In this document: piece after piece, positions 16,716 through 24,054 of the stretch
Position numbering within the stretch: the first letter of the stretch is position 1
How the letters are laid out: the number at the start of each line of letters is the position of its first letter
DNA from: Gammaproteobacteria bacterium
GTDB lineage: Bacteria; Pseudomonadota; Gammaproteobacteria; Magnimaribacterales; Magnimaribacteraceae
Reading direction: 5' to 3'
Assembly (NCBI GenBank): GCA_012965075.1
Contig: DTSY01000070.1
Location: 3,639 to 33,518 of the forward strand
Length of the DNA stretch: 29,880 nucleotides
Program-made: the position numbers and the translations under genes
The notes under the pieces: generated by a model
What the model was told of the DNA's origin: nothing
The model's input: only the letters and a program-made list of their open reading frames with translations
Database searches by the model: none

Positions 16716-17212
16716 TTTTGAGCCTCTAGTAAATCAGTGATATCTGAAGATAATTGTTCCGGCGGTGTTCGCGGAGAAAACCTCTTTATTGGTTCTCCGC
16801 TCTTATTAATTAAGAACTTAGTAAAATTCCATTTTATTTTTTCTGATCCCAATAGCCCAGGTTTACTAGAAGTGAGAAATTTAAATAAAGGATGAGCCGC
16901 AGGTCCATTAACTTCGATTTTTGAAAATAATGGAAAAGTAATATCATATTTTGCGCTACAAAATAGGGAAATTTCTTCGTCTGAACCCGGTTCCTGATTC
17001 CCAAATTGATTGCAAGGAAAACCAAGTATTTCTAGCCCCTTTTCTGAATATTCTTTATACAGATCTTGTAGACCTTGGTATTGAGGCGTGAATCCACATT
17101 TACTAGCTGTATTCACGATTAAAAGAGCCTTTCCAGAATAGTCAGAAAGGCTGGTTTCCTCTCCATTTACATTTGTGCAGGAAAAATTATAAATATTTTT
17201 TATTTCATCCAT
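16712..17212 (-). CDS. gpx: Glutathione peroxidase family protein (BtuE-like)
   Basis: A thiol peroxidase that reduces hydrogen peroxide and lipid hydroperoxides, probably with thioredoxin or glutathione as donor. Catalytic residues are Cys39 in NTASKCGFTPQY, Gln73 in CNQFGNQEPG, and Trp128/Asn129 in KWNFTKF. Cys85 in LFCSAKYDI sits where thioredoxin-dependent members carry the resolving cysteine. The active residue is cysteine (TGT-type codon), not selenocysteine. There is no signal peptide, so it is cytoplasmic. Length (166) is normal. The ATG has only a weak GAAAG upstream. It is oriented head to head with the aldo/keto reductase gene. Confidence 0.95.
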   Translation of the reverse strand: MDEIKNIYNFSCTNVNGEETSLSDYSGKALLIVNTASKCGFTPQYQGLQDLYKEYSEKGLEILGFPCNQFGNQEPGSDEEISLFCSAKYDITFPLFSKIEVNGPAAHPLFKFLTSSKPGLLGSEKIKWNFTKFLINKSGEPIKRFSPRTPPEQLSSDITDLLEAQN

Positions 17213-17236
17213 AGCTTTCTAAATTTAACCGTGCCC

Positions 17237-17242
17237 ATTATA
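17237..17242 (-). promoter_or_regulatory. Possible -10 box for the glutathione peroxidase gene
   Basis: A perfect TATAAT on the minus strand lies 25 bases before the gpx ATG. No good -35 box is found 16-18 bases upstream, so this is tentative. Confidence 0.3.
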
Positions 17243-17275
17243 GTTTTAATTCTGAAAATATATCGACAAAGGTTC

Positions 17276-17281
17276 AGGAGG
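17276..17281 (+). promoter_or_regulatory. Perfect Shine-Dalgarno for the aldo/keto reductase
   Basis: AGGAGG lies five bases before the ATG at 17287. It is the strongest ribosome binding site in the window and fixes this start. Confidence 0.85.
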
Positions 17282-17286
17282 AAAAT

Positions 17287-18324
17287 ATGGAATATAGAAA
17301 ATTAGGAAATACTGACTTGGACGTAAGCCTCATTTGTTTAGGAACCATGACCTGGGGGCAGCAAAATACTGAAGCTGAAGGACACGAACAAATGGATTAC
17401 GCCCTTGAAAGAGGGATTAACTTCTTTGACACAGCAGAAATGTATTCTATTCCCCCAATGGCCGAAACTCAGGGAAGTACTGAGAAAATAATTGGAAGTT
17501 GGTTTAAAAAAAGTTCTAACAGAGACAAAGTTATTTTAGCTTCCAAGGTAGCTGGAAGAGGCAGGATGAATTGGATTAGAGGGTCTGAAACCAAGCTTGA
17601 TAGAGAGAATATAGAAAAAGCAGTAGAAGAAAGTTTGAAGAGACTTCAGACAGACTACATAGATCTATATCAACTGCATTGGCCTGACCGTCCAATTAAT
17701 CTCTTTGGAGGAGGCTTGGGATACAGACATATTGAGAATGAAACAGTGGCTATTTCTGAGACTTTAGGAGTACTAAATGACCTAGTAAAAGAAGGAAAGA
17801 TACGATACGTTGGTTTATCCAACGAGACCTCTTGGGGATTATCAGAATACTTAAAATCTTCAGAATTAAGTGATTTACCAAGGGTTGTTTCAATACAAAA
17901 TGCCTACAACCTCCTTAACAGAACCTATGAACAAGGCTTATCCGAATTCTTTTATAGGTCTTCTGTTGGACTCCTTGCCTATTCCCCGCTAGCCCAGGGT
18001 TATTTAACTGGAAAATATTTAGATGGTGCGAGGCCAGAAGGAGCAAGGACTACTCTATTTGAAAGAGGGTTAAGATATGAGACTAAGCATGCTGAAAAAG
18101 CTATTAGAGCATATGTAAATTACGCGAAAGAAAGAGAAATAGATCCTTCTATATTTGCAAATGCTTTTGTTAACTCAAGAGAATTTGTAACTTCTAACAT
18201 CATAGGTGCAACTAACATGGACCAACTTAAATTAGCGATTGATAGTTATGAAGTAAAACTGACAGAGGAAGATTTTAAGACAATAGAAAAAATTCATTAT
18301 CAGTGTCCAAATCCTTGCCCTTAG
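17287..18324 (+). CDS. tas: Tas-like aldo/keto reductase
   Basis: A cytoplasmic NADPH-dependent reductase of the aldo/keto reductase superfamily, closest by eye to E. coli Tas. Shared Tas segments include LGTMTWGQQNTEAEGHEQMDYA, AEMYSIPP followed by ETQGSTE, LKRLQTDYIDLYQLHWPDRP and SIQNAYNLLNRTYE. The catalytic tetrad is Asp48, Tyr53, Lys87 and His131. The C-terminal cofactor-binding IIGATNMDQLK is present. Length (345) equals E. coli Tas (346). The physiological substrate of Tas is not well defined, so no specific reaction is claimed. It has its own strong ribosome binding site and is followed after 19 bases by the PpiC-like gene. Confidence 0.93.
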   Translation: MEYRKLGNTDLDVSLICLGTMTWGQQNTEAEGHEQMDYALERGINFFDTAEMYSIPPMAETQGSTEKIIGSWFKKSSNRDKVILASKVAGRGRMNWIRGSETKLDRENIEKAVEESLKRLQTDYIDLYQLHWPDRPINLFGGGLGYRHIENETVAISETLGVLNDLVKEGKIRYVGLSNETSWGLSEYLKSSELSDLPRVVSIQNAYNLLNRTYEQGLSEFFYRSSVGLLAYSPLAQGYLTGKYLDGARPEGARTTLFERGLRYETKHAEKAIRAYVNYAKEREIDPSIFANAFVNSREFVTSNIIGATNMDQLKLAIDSYEVKLTEEDFKTIEKIHYQCPNPCP

Positions 18325-18343
18325 TCGGTATAAGCTATGCCAA

Positions 18344-19198
18344 GTGAATAAAGATAAAGCCCTAAATATCCTTTTAGTCCTAGGAGTTTTTGCGGGTATC
18401 TCGTTGGCTATTTTTTCTTCCATCCAGGATACAAATTTCGGGGCTGATAATAATTGGGTGGCTAGGATAGGGGATATTGAAATTAGTAGAGAAAAATATC
18501 TCTTACAACTAGAAGGTTTAAATCTAGACAAAAGAGTGCCTCTGAAAGAAGAAGACAGAGCCTTTGTCTTAGAAAGAATGATTGAAGAAGAGTTGCTTAT
18601 TCAAAGAGCTAAAGATTTAGGCATGTTCTCAACAAATACAATGATAAGAGGGACCATTGTTCAGCAAATGATTAATATGATTATTTCTGAAAACTCTTTG
18701 GATATAATATCCACTTCTCAGTTGAAAGAATTCTATGAAGAAAACAAAGGCTTCTTCACGAGTGCAGATAGATTGAGGTTAAAACAGATCTATTTCTCTG
18801 ATGAAAAGGGAGGAGCACTAGACAGAGCTCAGAATACTTATCTTCATCTTGTTCAAGGAAAGAATCTGGATGAAATAGATAGTAAAAGCGATGAGAGTGC
18901 CTTAGAGGTGCCCAATACGTTAATGACCCTGTCAAAGGTTAGAGAATACATAGGGCCTTCTCTAATGCAGTTAGCAAGAATGCTCAAACCAGGGGAATTC
19001 ACTTCTCCAAAAAAGGTTATTGGAGGCTACAAGATAATTGTTTTATTAGAAAGAAGAGATGCATCCCCACCTGATTTTAAAGAAATAAGAGATAGGGTTA
19101 AATCTGAATATCAAAAAAGGAAAGACGATAAAGCTTTAAGGGATTATTTAAATAAACTGAAGAAGTGGTATGAGATTGATCGTCAGCCAAAGATCTAG
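18344..19198 (+). CDS. Membrane-anchored PpiC/SurA-like peptidyl-prolyl isomerase family protein
   Basis: One N-terminal membrane segment (about 8-25) anchors a periplasmic domain. Residues 35-120 resemble the SurA/PpiC N-terminal chaperone region, with VARIGDIEISREKYLLQL, LERMIEEELLIQRAKDLG, and Leu/Met/Ile-rich helices. About 138-240 is a divergent parvulin-like region (RLKQIYFS near the start, GEFTSPKKVIGGYKIIVLLERR near the end). A charged helical tail follows. I cannot confirm the parvulin catalytic residues, so enzyme activity is uncertain and a chaperone-only role is possible. The start is GTG at 18344 with no Shine-Dalgarno; a nearby ATG at 18337 hits a stop after four codons. The last 29 bases overlap the HupE-like gene, a strong sign of coupling. 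Confidence 0.75.
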   Translation: MNKDKALNILLVLGVFAGISLAIFSSIQDTNFGADNNWVARIGDIEISREKYLLQLEGLNLDKRVPLKEEDRAFVLERMIEEELLIQRAKDLGMFSTNTMIRGTIVQQMINMIISENSLDIISTSQLKEFYEENKGFFTSADRLRLKQIYFSDEKGGALDRAQNTYLHLVQGKNLDEIDSKSDESALEVPNTLMTLSKVREYIGPSLMQLARMLKPGEFTSPKKVIGGYKIIVLLERRDASPPDFKEIRDRVKSEYQKRKDDKALRDYLNKLKKWYEIDRQPKI

Positions 19199-20396
19199 TT
19201 TTAAGATCATTTTAAGTCTATTAATAATTCTTCTATTTACCTTTTCTCTAGATGTATTTTCTCATCAAAGAAGCGAGTCCTACTCTAAATGGAGTGTTGA
19301 AGAAGATGAAAATGATACTTTAGTGAATGTTGCATTTACCATTAGGCTATCAAATTTAAATAAATTAGAAAGCCCTCTGGTAGGGGAGTGGGAAGACAGG
19401 ATTTCTGCTTATATTATTTCTTCTTTTACAACCGATTCTGATTGTCTTCAAGAGGGCAAGCACAGAGTAATGACTTCTAGAGCTGATGATATTTTTAGAG
19501 TCTCATGGACTCTCTCCTGTAATCAAATACTAGAGGAGATAAAGACTAATGTCTTTTTTGATCGTGATCCTACTCATTCCCATATTGCTAGATATATCTA
19601 CGATTCAAATTTATCTACTGAAAAATTATTTACAACTCAAACAAAAACTTGGAATCTTAAAGACATTTACTCCTCTAAAGAGAGTTCTGTAAATTCTTCT
19701 TTTAAAGAATATGTTCTCCTAGGTATTAAGCACATTTCTACTGGATACGATCATCTAGCTTTCCTTTTTGGCTTACTTCTTTTGAACCAAAGGCTTAAAA
19801 GGCTTGTTTTAGCAATTACTGGTTTCACTCTGGGTCATAGCCTTACTCTGAGCTTGGCAGTGCTTGATTTAGTGAGACCTGTAAATAGTTTTATAGAAGC
19901 TCTTATAGGATTTTCAATTGCTCTTCTTGGACTAGAATTTTTAATTCGACATAGTAAAAGTAACTCTACTTATGTTAAAAATATCTCTTATCTCCTTTTT
20001 TTTCTTTTTCTTCTTTATTTCATTTTTTCCGAAGGAAGTAATTCTTTAGGTCTCTTGGGTTTATTTGTTTTTAGTTTTTGTTACTTAATGTTAGTTTCTA
20101 AAAATCTTTCTAGTTTCTTCTCCTTGTTCATAGCTTCTATCTTTGGCTTGATCCACGGATTTGGTTTTGGTGGTTTCCTTTTTGAAGTAGGTTTTTCTGA
20201 AGACAATATCCTCAAGACGCTTTTTGGATTCAATCTTGGGGTAGAAATAGGACAACTTATGGCTATGAGTTTATTTATATTGATTATTTTTGGAATTAGT
20301 AAGTTAGATATTAAGAATAAAGAATACATTAATCCTCTATTGGCAACTTTTTTGGTTACTTTAGGTACTTATTGGTTTGTATATAGAGTAATTTAA
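19170..20396 (+). CDS. HupE/UreJ-like membrane protein with periplasmic N-terminal domain
   Basis: An N-terminal signal or anchor (about 11-30) leads into a roughly 150-residue periplasmic region, then six or more membrane helices from about 182. The membrane part has the HupE/UreJ signature: GIKHISTGYDHLAFLFGLLL (His188, Asp194, His195), FTLGHSLTLS (His223) and LIHGFGFGGFLFEVG (His329), then LFGFNLGVEIGQL. These in-membrane His/Asp residues suggest metal binding; HupE and UreJ relatives have been linked to nickel or cobalt. No urease or hydrogenase genes lie nearby, so the substrate here is unknown. Start ATG at 19170 lies inside the PpiC-like gene. The stop is two bases from a convergent gene. 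Confidence 0.85.
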   Translation: MRLIVSQRSSFKIILSLLIILLFTFSLDVFSHQRSESYSKWSVEEDENDTLVNVAFTIRLSNLNKLESPLVGEWEDRISAYIISSFTTDSDCLQEGKHRVMTSRADDIFRVSWTLSCNQILEEIKTNVFFDRDPTHSHIARYIYDSNLSTEKLFTTQTKTWNLKDIYSSKESSVNSSFKEYVLLGIKHISTGYDHLAFLFGLLLLNQRLKRLVLAITGFTLGHSLTLSLAVLDLVRPVNSFIEALIGFSIALLGLEFLIRHSKSNSTYVKNISYLLFFLFLLYFIFSEGSNSLGLLGLFVFSFCYLMLVSKNLSSFFSLFIASIFGLIHGFGFGGFLFEVGFSEDNILKTLFGFNLGVEIGQLMAMSLFILIIFGISKLDIKNKEYINPLLATFLVTLGTYWFVYRVI

Positions 20397-20398
20397 AA

Positions 20399-20782
20399 TC
20401 AGATGATTTTAATGTTTTCGGCTTGAGGTCCTTTTTCAGTCTCTTCAACAGTAAATTTAACTCTTGTATTTTCTCTTAATTTTCTTCTGTCTTCTGTTTT
20501 AACTGATCTGAGGTGGACAAATAAATCTCCTCCGTTATCTCTTATTAAAAATCCATAACCTTTACTGGGGTCGAACCATTTAATTGTTCCTGTTTCACCC
20601 TTAAAAGCCCTTTTTAATCTTCTTCCATATACGTACCCTAAAATTGATAAAAAGGCTAAACTCCAAAGCAGAGCAAAAGAAATTAACCAGTTATTCTGTC
20701 CTATTCCTGACGCTAAGCTTGCAAATACGAAAGCGTATATGGCAGCAAAAATTGCACTTGTTACTAGCGATCTAAAAAGCAT
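20399..20782 (-). CDS. Two-helix membrane protein with C-terminal cold-shock domain
   Basis: 127 residues. Two membrane helices (about 8-26 and 32-52) are followed by an Arg/Lys-rich stretch (GRRLKRAFKGE). A full cold-shock domain then fills 63-127, with GTIKWFDPSKGYGFL (RNP1, 74-79), DLFVHL (RNP2, 86-91) and a C-terminal GPQAENIKII strand. With a positive-inside topology the RNA-binding domain would face the cytoplasm and tie RNA or single-stranded DNA to the inner membrane. Similar membrane plus cold-shock fusions exist in proteobacteria; their job is not established. ATG at 20782 has an AGGTGA ribosome binding site. Confidence 0.88.
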   Translation of the reverse strand: MLFRSLVTSAIFAAIYAFVFASLASGIGQNNWLISFALLWSLAFLSILGYVYGRRLKRAFKGETGTIKWFDPSKGYGFLIRDNGGDLFVHLRSVKTEDRRKLRENTRVKFTVEETEKGPQAENIKII

Positions 20783-20786
20783 TTCA

Positions 20787-20792
20787 TCACCT
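20787..20792 (-). promoter_or_regulatory. Ribosome binding site of the cold-shock-domain membrane protein
   Basis: AGGTGA on the minus strand ends four bases before the ATG at 20782 and fixes that start. Confidence 0.6.
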
Positions 20793-20798
20793 ACAATT

Positions 20799-20804
20799 AT
20801 TATA
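20799..20804 (-). promoter_or_regulatory. Possible -10 box for the cold-shock-domain gene
   Basis: A perfect TATAAT on the minus strand sits in the 48-base gap after valS. The -35 region at 17-18 bases is poor. If used, the 5' leader would be about ten bases. Read-through from valS is the alternative. Confidence 0.3.
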
Positions 20805-20830
20805 GTTGATAAAGATAAATTGTTCTTAGG

Positions 20831-23593
20831 TCAGAGAAGTTTTTGTATTTCTTGTAATTGAATATCAAGTAGCTGCAGTTCTTTAGAAATTTCTTTAAAT
20901 CTCTCTTTTTGGTTTTTTACTAACTCAGGAGGTGCATTATTAAGGAACTTATCATTATTTAGTTGTTTTGACAGAGAGTCACTTTCTTTTGTTAATTTTG
21001 AGATATTTTTTTCAATTCTTTTATTTTCTTCTACAGCTTTAATTAATCCTTCTAATGGAATCAAGACTTTAAGATTTTTATGAAAATTTATTGCCGAAGC
21101 TGGCGGTTCTTCATCGTTGTCAATCCATCGCATAGAATTAAGGCCTGCTAATTCTACAATAAGGTGTTCAAAATCTTTTGATCTTTGCTTATCGGTCTTA
21201 TTACCCTGTTGAAGTAGGGCAGAGATTTTTAAAGAAGGTTTAATTTTCATTTCTCCTCTTATATTCCTTATGCTTGTAACTATCTCTTTTACCCACTCAA
21301 TATCGTTCATCTTTTTTGAAGCCTTCTTCGCCTTACCAGTTGGATATTTACTTATCATGATACTTGGGCTCTTATTCGCATGTTCTGGTTTGAATTGCTG
21401 CCATATTTCTTCAGTAATAAAAGGTATTATTGGGTGAGCTAACCTTAAGGATTCTTCTAAGGTTGAAATAAGAGATTTAAGAATAGCTTTCTTTTCTGAT
21501 TCTTGATAATCAGGGCTAGAAAAACGAATTTTGCATATTTCTATATACCAATCGCAAAACTCATTCCAAATAAAATCGTAAATAGTCTGGGTTGCTAGAT
21601 CAAATCTAAATTCTTCAAAGTAAGAATTAACTTTTTGTGAAGCTTCATTAAGTCTTTCTTTTATCCATAAATCTGGAGTATCTTTTGATTCTTTAGTTCC
21701 TGATCCATTATTTTCAGCAAGCTGCAGATTTATAAACCTCGCAGCATTCCAAAGCTTGTTACAAAAGTTTCTATATCCTTCTACACGTTTCAAATCAAAA
21801 TTCACATCCCTTGAGCCCGAAGCCAGAGAACAATAAGTTAGTCTCAGTGCATCTGTGCCATATGGCTGAATGCCTTCGGGGAATTCTTTGATTGTCTGCT
21901 TTTCTATTTTTTCTTTCATCTTGGGCTGCATAAGACCTTCTGTTCTTTTTTTAATAAGGGTTTTAACCTTTATTCCGTCAATGATATCTAAGGGATCTAA
22001 AATATTTCCTTTCGATTTCGACATTTTCTGGCCTTCAGAGTCTTTAACTAAACCGTGTATAAATATTTTTTTAAAGGGCACCTCAGAAATGAAATGTGTT
22101 GTCATCATTATCATTCTTGCAACCCAAAAAAAGATAATATCGAATCCAGTAACTAACACATCTGTAGGATGGTATTTTTTCAATAAATTATCTTTAGAAG
22201 GCCATCCAAGAGTAGAGAAAGTCCACAGTGCAGAGGAAAACCAAGTATCGAGAACATCTTCTTCTTGCTTGATCTTTTTTTGTGAAGCAAGCTCATATTT
22301 TTGTCTTACTTTGTCTTCACTTTCTGCTACAAAAATATTCCCTTCTTCATCGAACCAAGCTGGAATTCTGTGGCCCCACCAAATTTGCCTGCTTATGCAC
22401 CAATCTTGAATATCATTCATCCAGGCAAAGAAGGTGTTTTCCCAGTTTTTAGGAATAAATTCTGTTTGACCTTTTTTTACCGCTTTTATTGCAACATTAG
22501 ACATTTTTTTCACATCTAAGAACCATTGGTAAGTTAATAAAGGTTCAAGAACAGAATTGCTTCTATCACCTCTTGGAATTTTAGTTTTATGAGGCTCAAC
22601 TTTCTCTAAAAGGTCTAGTTTTTCCATCTCCTTAATAACTTTTTTTCTGGCGTCAGATATTTCTAATCCCTTAAAAGGGTTAGGAACGTCATTATTAAGT
22701 GTGCCATCTAAATTAAGAATATTAACTAAGGGAAGTTTATGTCTTTTTCCAACCTCAAAATCATTAAAGTCATGAGCAGGAGTGATTTTTACACATCCAG
22801 TTCCAAATTCTGGGTCAACATAATTATCACCTATAATGGGTATTTCCCTTCTAGAGAGAGGAAGGAGTACTCTTCTCCCTATAAGCTCTTTAAATCTTTT
22901 ATCTTTTGGGTTTACAGCAACGGCAGTGTCCCCCAGCATAGTTTCCGGTCTGGTTGTAGCAATAGTCACATGGCCTTCATCAACTAAAGGGTATCTGAAG
23001 AACCATAGATTGCCTCCAACTTCTTCGTTAGATACTTCTAAGTCTGAAAGTGCTGTTTGGAGAGCAATGTCCCAGTTAACAAGTCTTTCGCCTCTATATA
23101 TCAAGCCTTGATCATAAAGTTGTATAAAAACTTCTTGAACAGCTTTGCTCATTTCAGGGCTCATGGTGAAAGCCTCTCTGGACCAATCAACCGATGCACC
23201 CAATCTTCTCATTTGATTGGTTATATTATTTCCTGATTTCTTTTTCCATTCCCATACTTTTTTTACGAACTTTTCTCTGCCCAGAAGTTCTCTACTAAGA
23301 CCTTCTTTTTCAAGCTCTCTTTCAACTACCATTTGCGTTACTATGCCTGCGTGATCTGTACCCACCTGCCACAAAGCATCGTAACCTGACATTCTCTTAT
23401 ACCTTATTAGGGCATCCATTAATGTGTTTTGAAATCCATGGCCCATATGAAGAGAGCCTGTGACATTGGGAGGAGGGATCATGATGCAGAAGGAAGGCTT
23501 CTTACTTTTTGGGTCAGCATTAAAATAGTTTTTAGATTCCCATTGCTCATACCACTTTTGTTCTATGTTTCTAGGATTAAAAACTTTTTTCAT
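20831..23593 (-). CDS. valS: Valyl-tRNA synthetase
   Basis: ValS charges tRNA-Val with valine. The class I catalytic motifs are HMGH at residues 49-52 (in PPPNVTGSLHMGHGF) and KMSKS at 523-527 (in GQKMSKSKGN). Between them is the CP1 editing domain (ATTRPETMLGDTAVAV, GTGCVKITPAHDFND). DVLDTWFSSALWTFSTLGWP and GFDIIFFWVARMI are typical of ValRS. The anticodon-binding domain and a C-terminal coiled coil (roughly the last 65 residues, rich in Lys, Glu and Leu) complete the 920 residues. I chose the ATG at 23593, aligning with the E. coli start; a TTG five codons earlier overlaps holC. It lies four bases after the holC stop, in the standard pepA-holC-valS order. Confidence 0.98.
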   Translation of the reverse strand: MKKVFNPRNIEQKWYEQWESKNYFNADPKSKKPSFCIMIPPPNVTGSLHMGHGFQNTLMDALIRYKRMSGYDALWQVGTDHAGIVTQMVVERELEKEGLSRELLGREKFVKKVWEWKKKSGNNITNQMRRLGASVDWSREAFTMSPEMSKAVQEVFIQLYDQGLIYRGERLVNWDIALQTALSDLEVSNEEVGGNLWFFRYPLVDEGHVTIATTRPETMLGDTAVAVNPKDKRFKELIGRRVLLPLSRREIPIIGDNYVDPEFGTGCVKITPAHDFNDFEVGKRHKLPLVNILNLDGTLNNDVPNPFKGLEISDARKKVIKEMEKLDLLEKVEPHKTKIPRGDRSNSVLEPLLTYQWFLDVKKMSNVAIKAVKKGQTEFIPKNWENTFFAWMNDIQDWCISRQIWWGHRIPAWFDEEGNIFVAESEDKVRQKYELASQKKIKQEEDVLDTWFSSALWTFSTLGWPSKDNLLKKYHPTDVLVTGFDIIFFWVARMIMMTTHFISEVPFKKIFIHGLVKDSEGQKMSKSKGNILDPLDIIDGIKVKTLIKKRTEGLMQPKMKEKIEKQTIKEFPEGIQPYGTDALRLTYCSLASGSRDVNFDLKRVEGYRNFCNKLWNAARFINLQLAENNGSGTKESKDTPDLWIKERLNEASQKVNSYFEEFRFDLATQTIYDFIWNEFCDWYIEICKIRFSSPDYQESEKKAILKSLISTLEESLRLAHPIIPFITEEIWQQFKPEHANKSPSIMISKYPTGKAKKASKKMNDIEWVKEIVTSIRNIRGEMKIKPSLKISALLQQGNKTDKQRSKDFEHLIVELAGLNSMRWIDNDEEPPASAINFHKNLKVLIPLEGLIKAVEENKRIEKNISKLTKESDSLSKQLNNDKFLNNAPPELVKNQKERFKEISKELQLLDIQLQEIQKLL

Positions 23594-23597
23594 TTTT

Positions 23598-24044
23598 TTA
23601 GTTATCAATAAAACTTGGACTAAGACCCATGGATTTACACTCTTGCCAGGTAGTAGCTACCCTTTCTCTCAACTTAGAGTTATCTGCAATTACTAGTTGA
23701 TAATAGTAAAGGTATTCTGAGATTTGGTTTGGTAAGTCTGGATTCAAATTTAACAACATTTTCTTGTCATTTTCTCCAAAAGCGCTTCCTGGATAACCTA
23801 TTTCAACAAATACATTTTCTGGATTCTTGTGAGTTAAATTATGAGGTAACAGCACATCCTCAGGATAAGTCCACAACAATTCATTAAGTTCTTCAGCTTC
23901 ATTTGCAGATTCACAACGTATATCAATTTTATCTACATCTGGGTAATTGATATCTTTCAAAAAGATTTTTGAAACTATTTCACAAGTATATTTTAGAGCT
24001 TCTTTTTGACTGGAACCTGCAGACAGGAATTTTGTTTGAAGCAT
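23598..24044 (-). CDS. holC: DNA polymerase III chi subunit HolC
   Basis: Chi links single-stranded-DNA-binding protein to the clamp loader through psi (holD, also in this window). Family features seen are CEIVSKIFL, the central IRCESANEAEELNELLWTYPEDVLLPHNL, which matches E. coli EDEKQAYRLDEALWARPAESFVPHNL, and the C-terminal Arg-containing helix LRERVATTWQECKSMG. The 148-residue length equals E. coli HolC (147). The ATG is ten bases after the pepA stop and has no Shine-Dalgarno. valS follows after four bases. Confidence 0.94.
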   Translation of the reverse strand: MLQTKFLSAGSSQKEALKYTCEIVSKIFLKDINYPDVDKIDIRCESANEAEELNELLWTYPEDVLLPHNLTHKNPENVFVEIGYPGSAFGENDKKMLLNLNPDLPNQISEYLYYYQLVIADNSKLRERVATTWQECKSMGLSPSFIDN

Positions 24045-24054
24045 GTTCTATTAA

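Noticed and set aside
16712..17212. Selenocysteine form of glutathione peroxidase
   Set aside because: The catalytic position is encoded as cysteine, and there is no in-frame TGA or need for a selenocysteine element.
21870..22409. 179-codon open frame on the plus strand across valS
   Set aside because: It is antisense to a clear valS, and its translation shows no family features.
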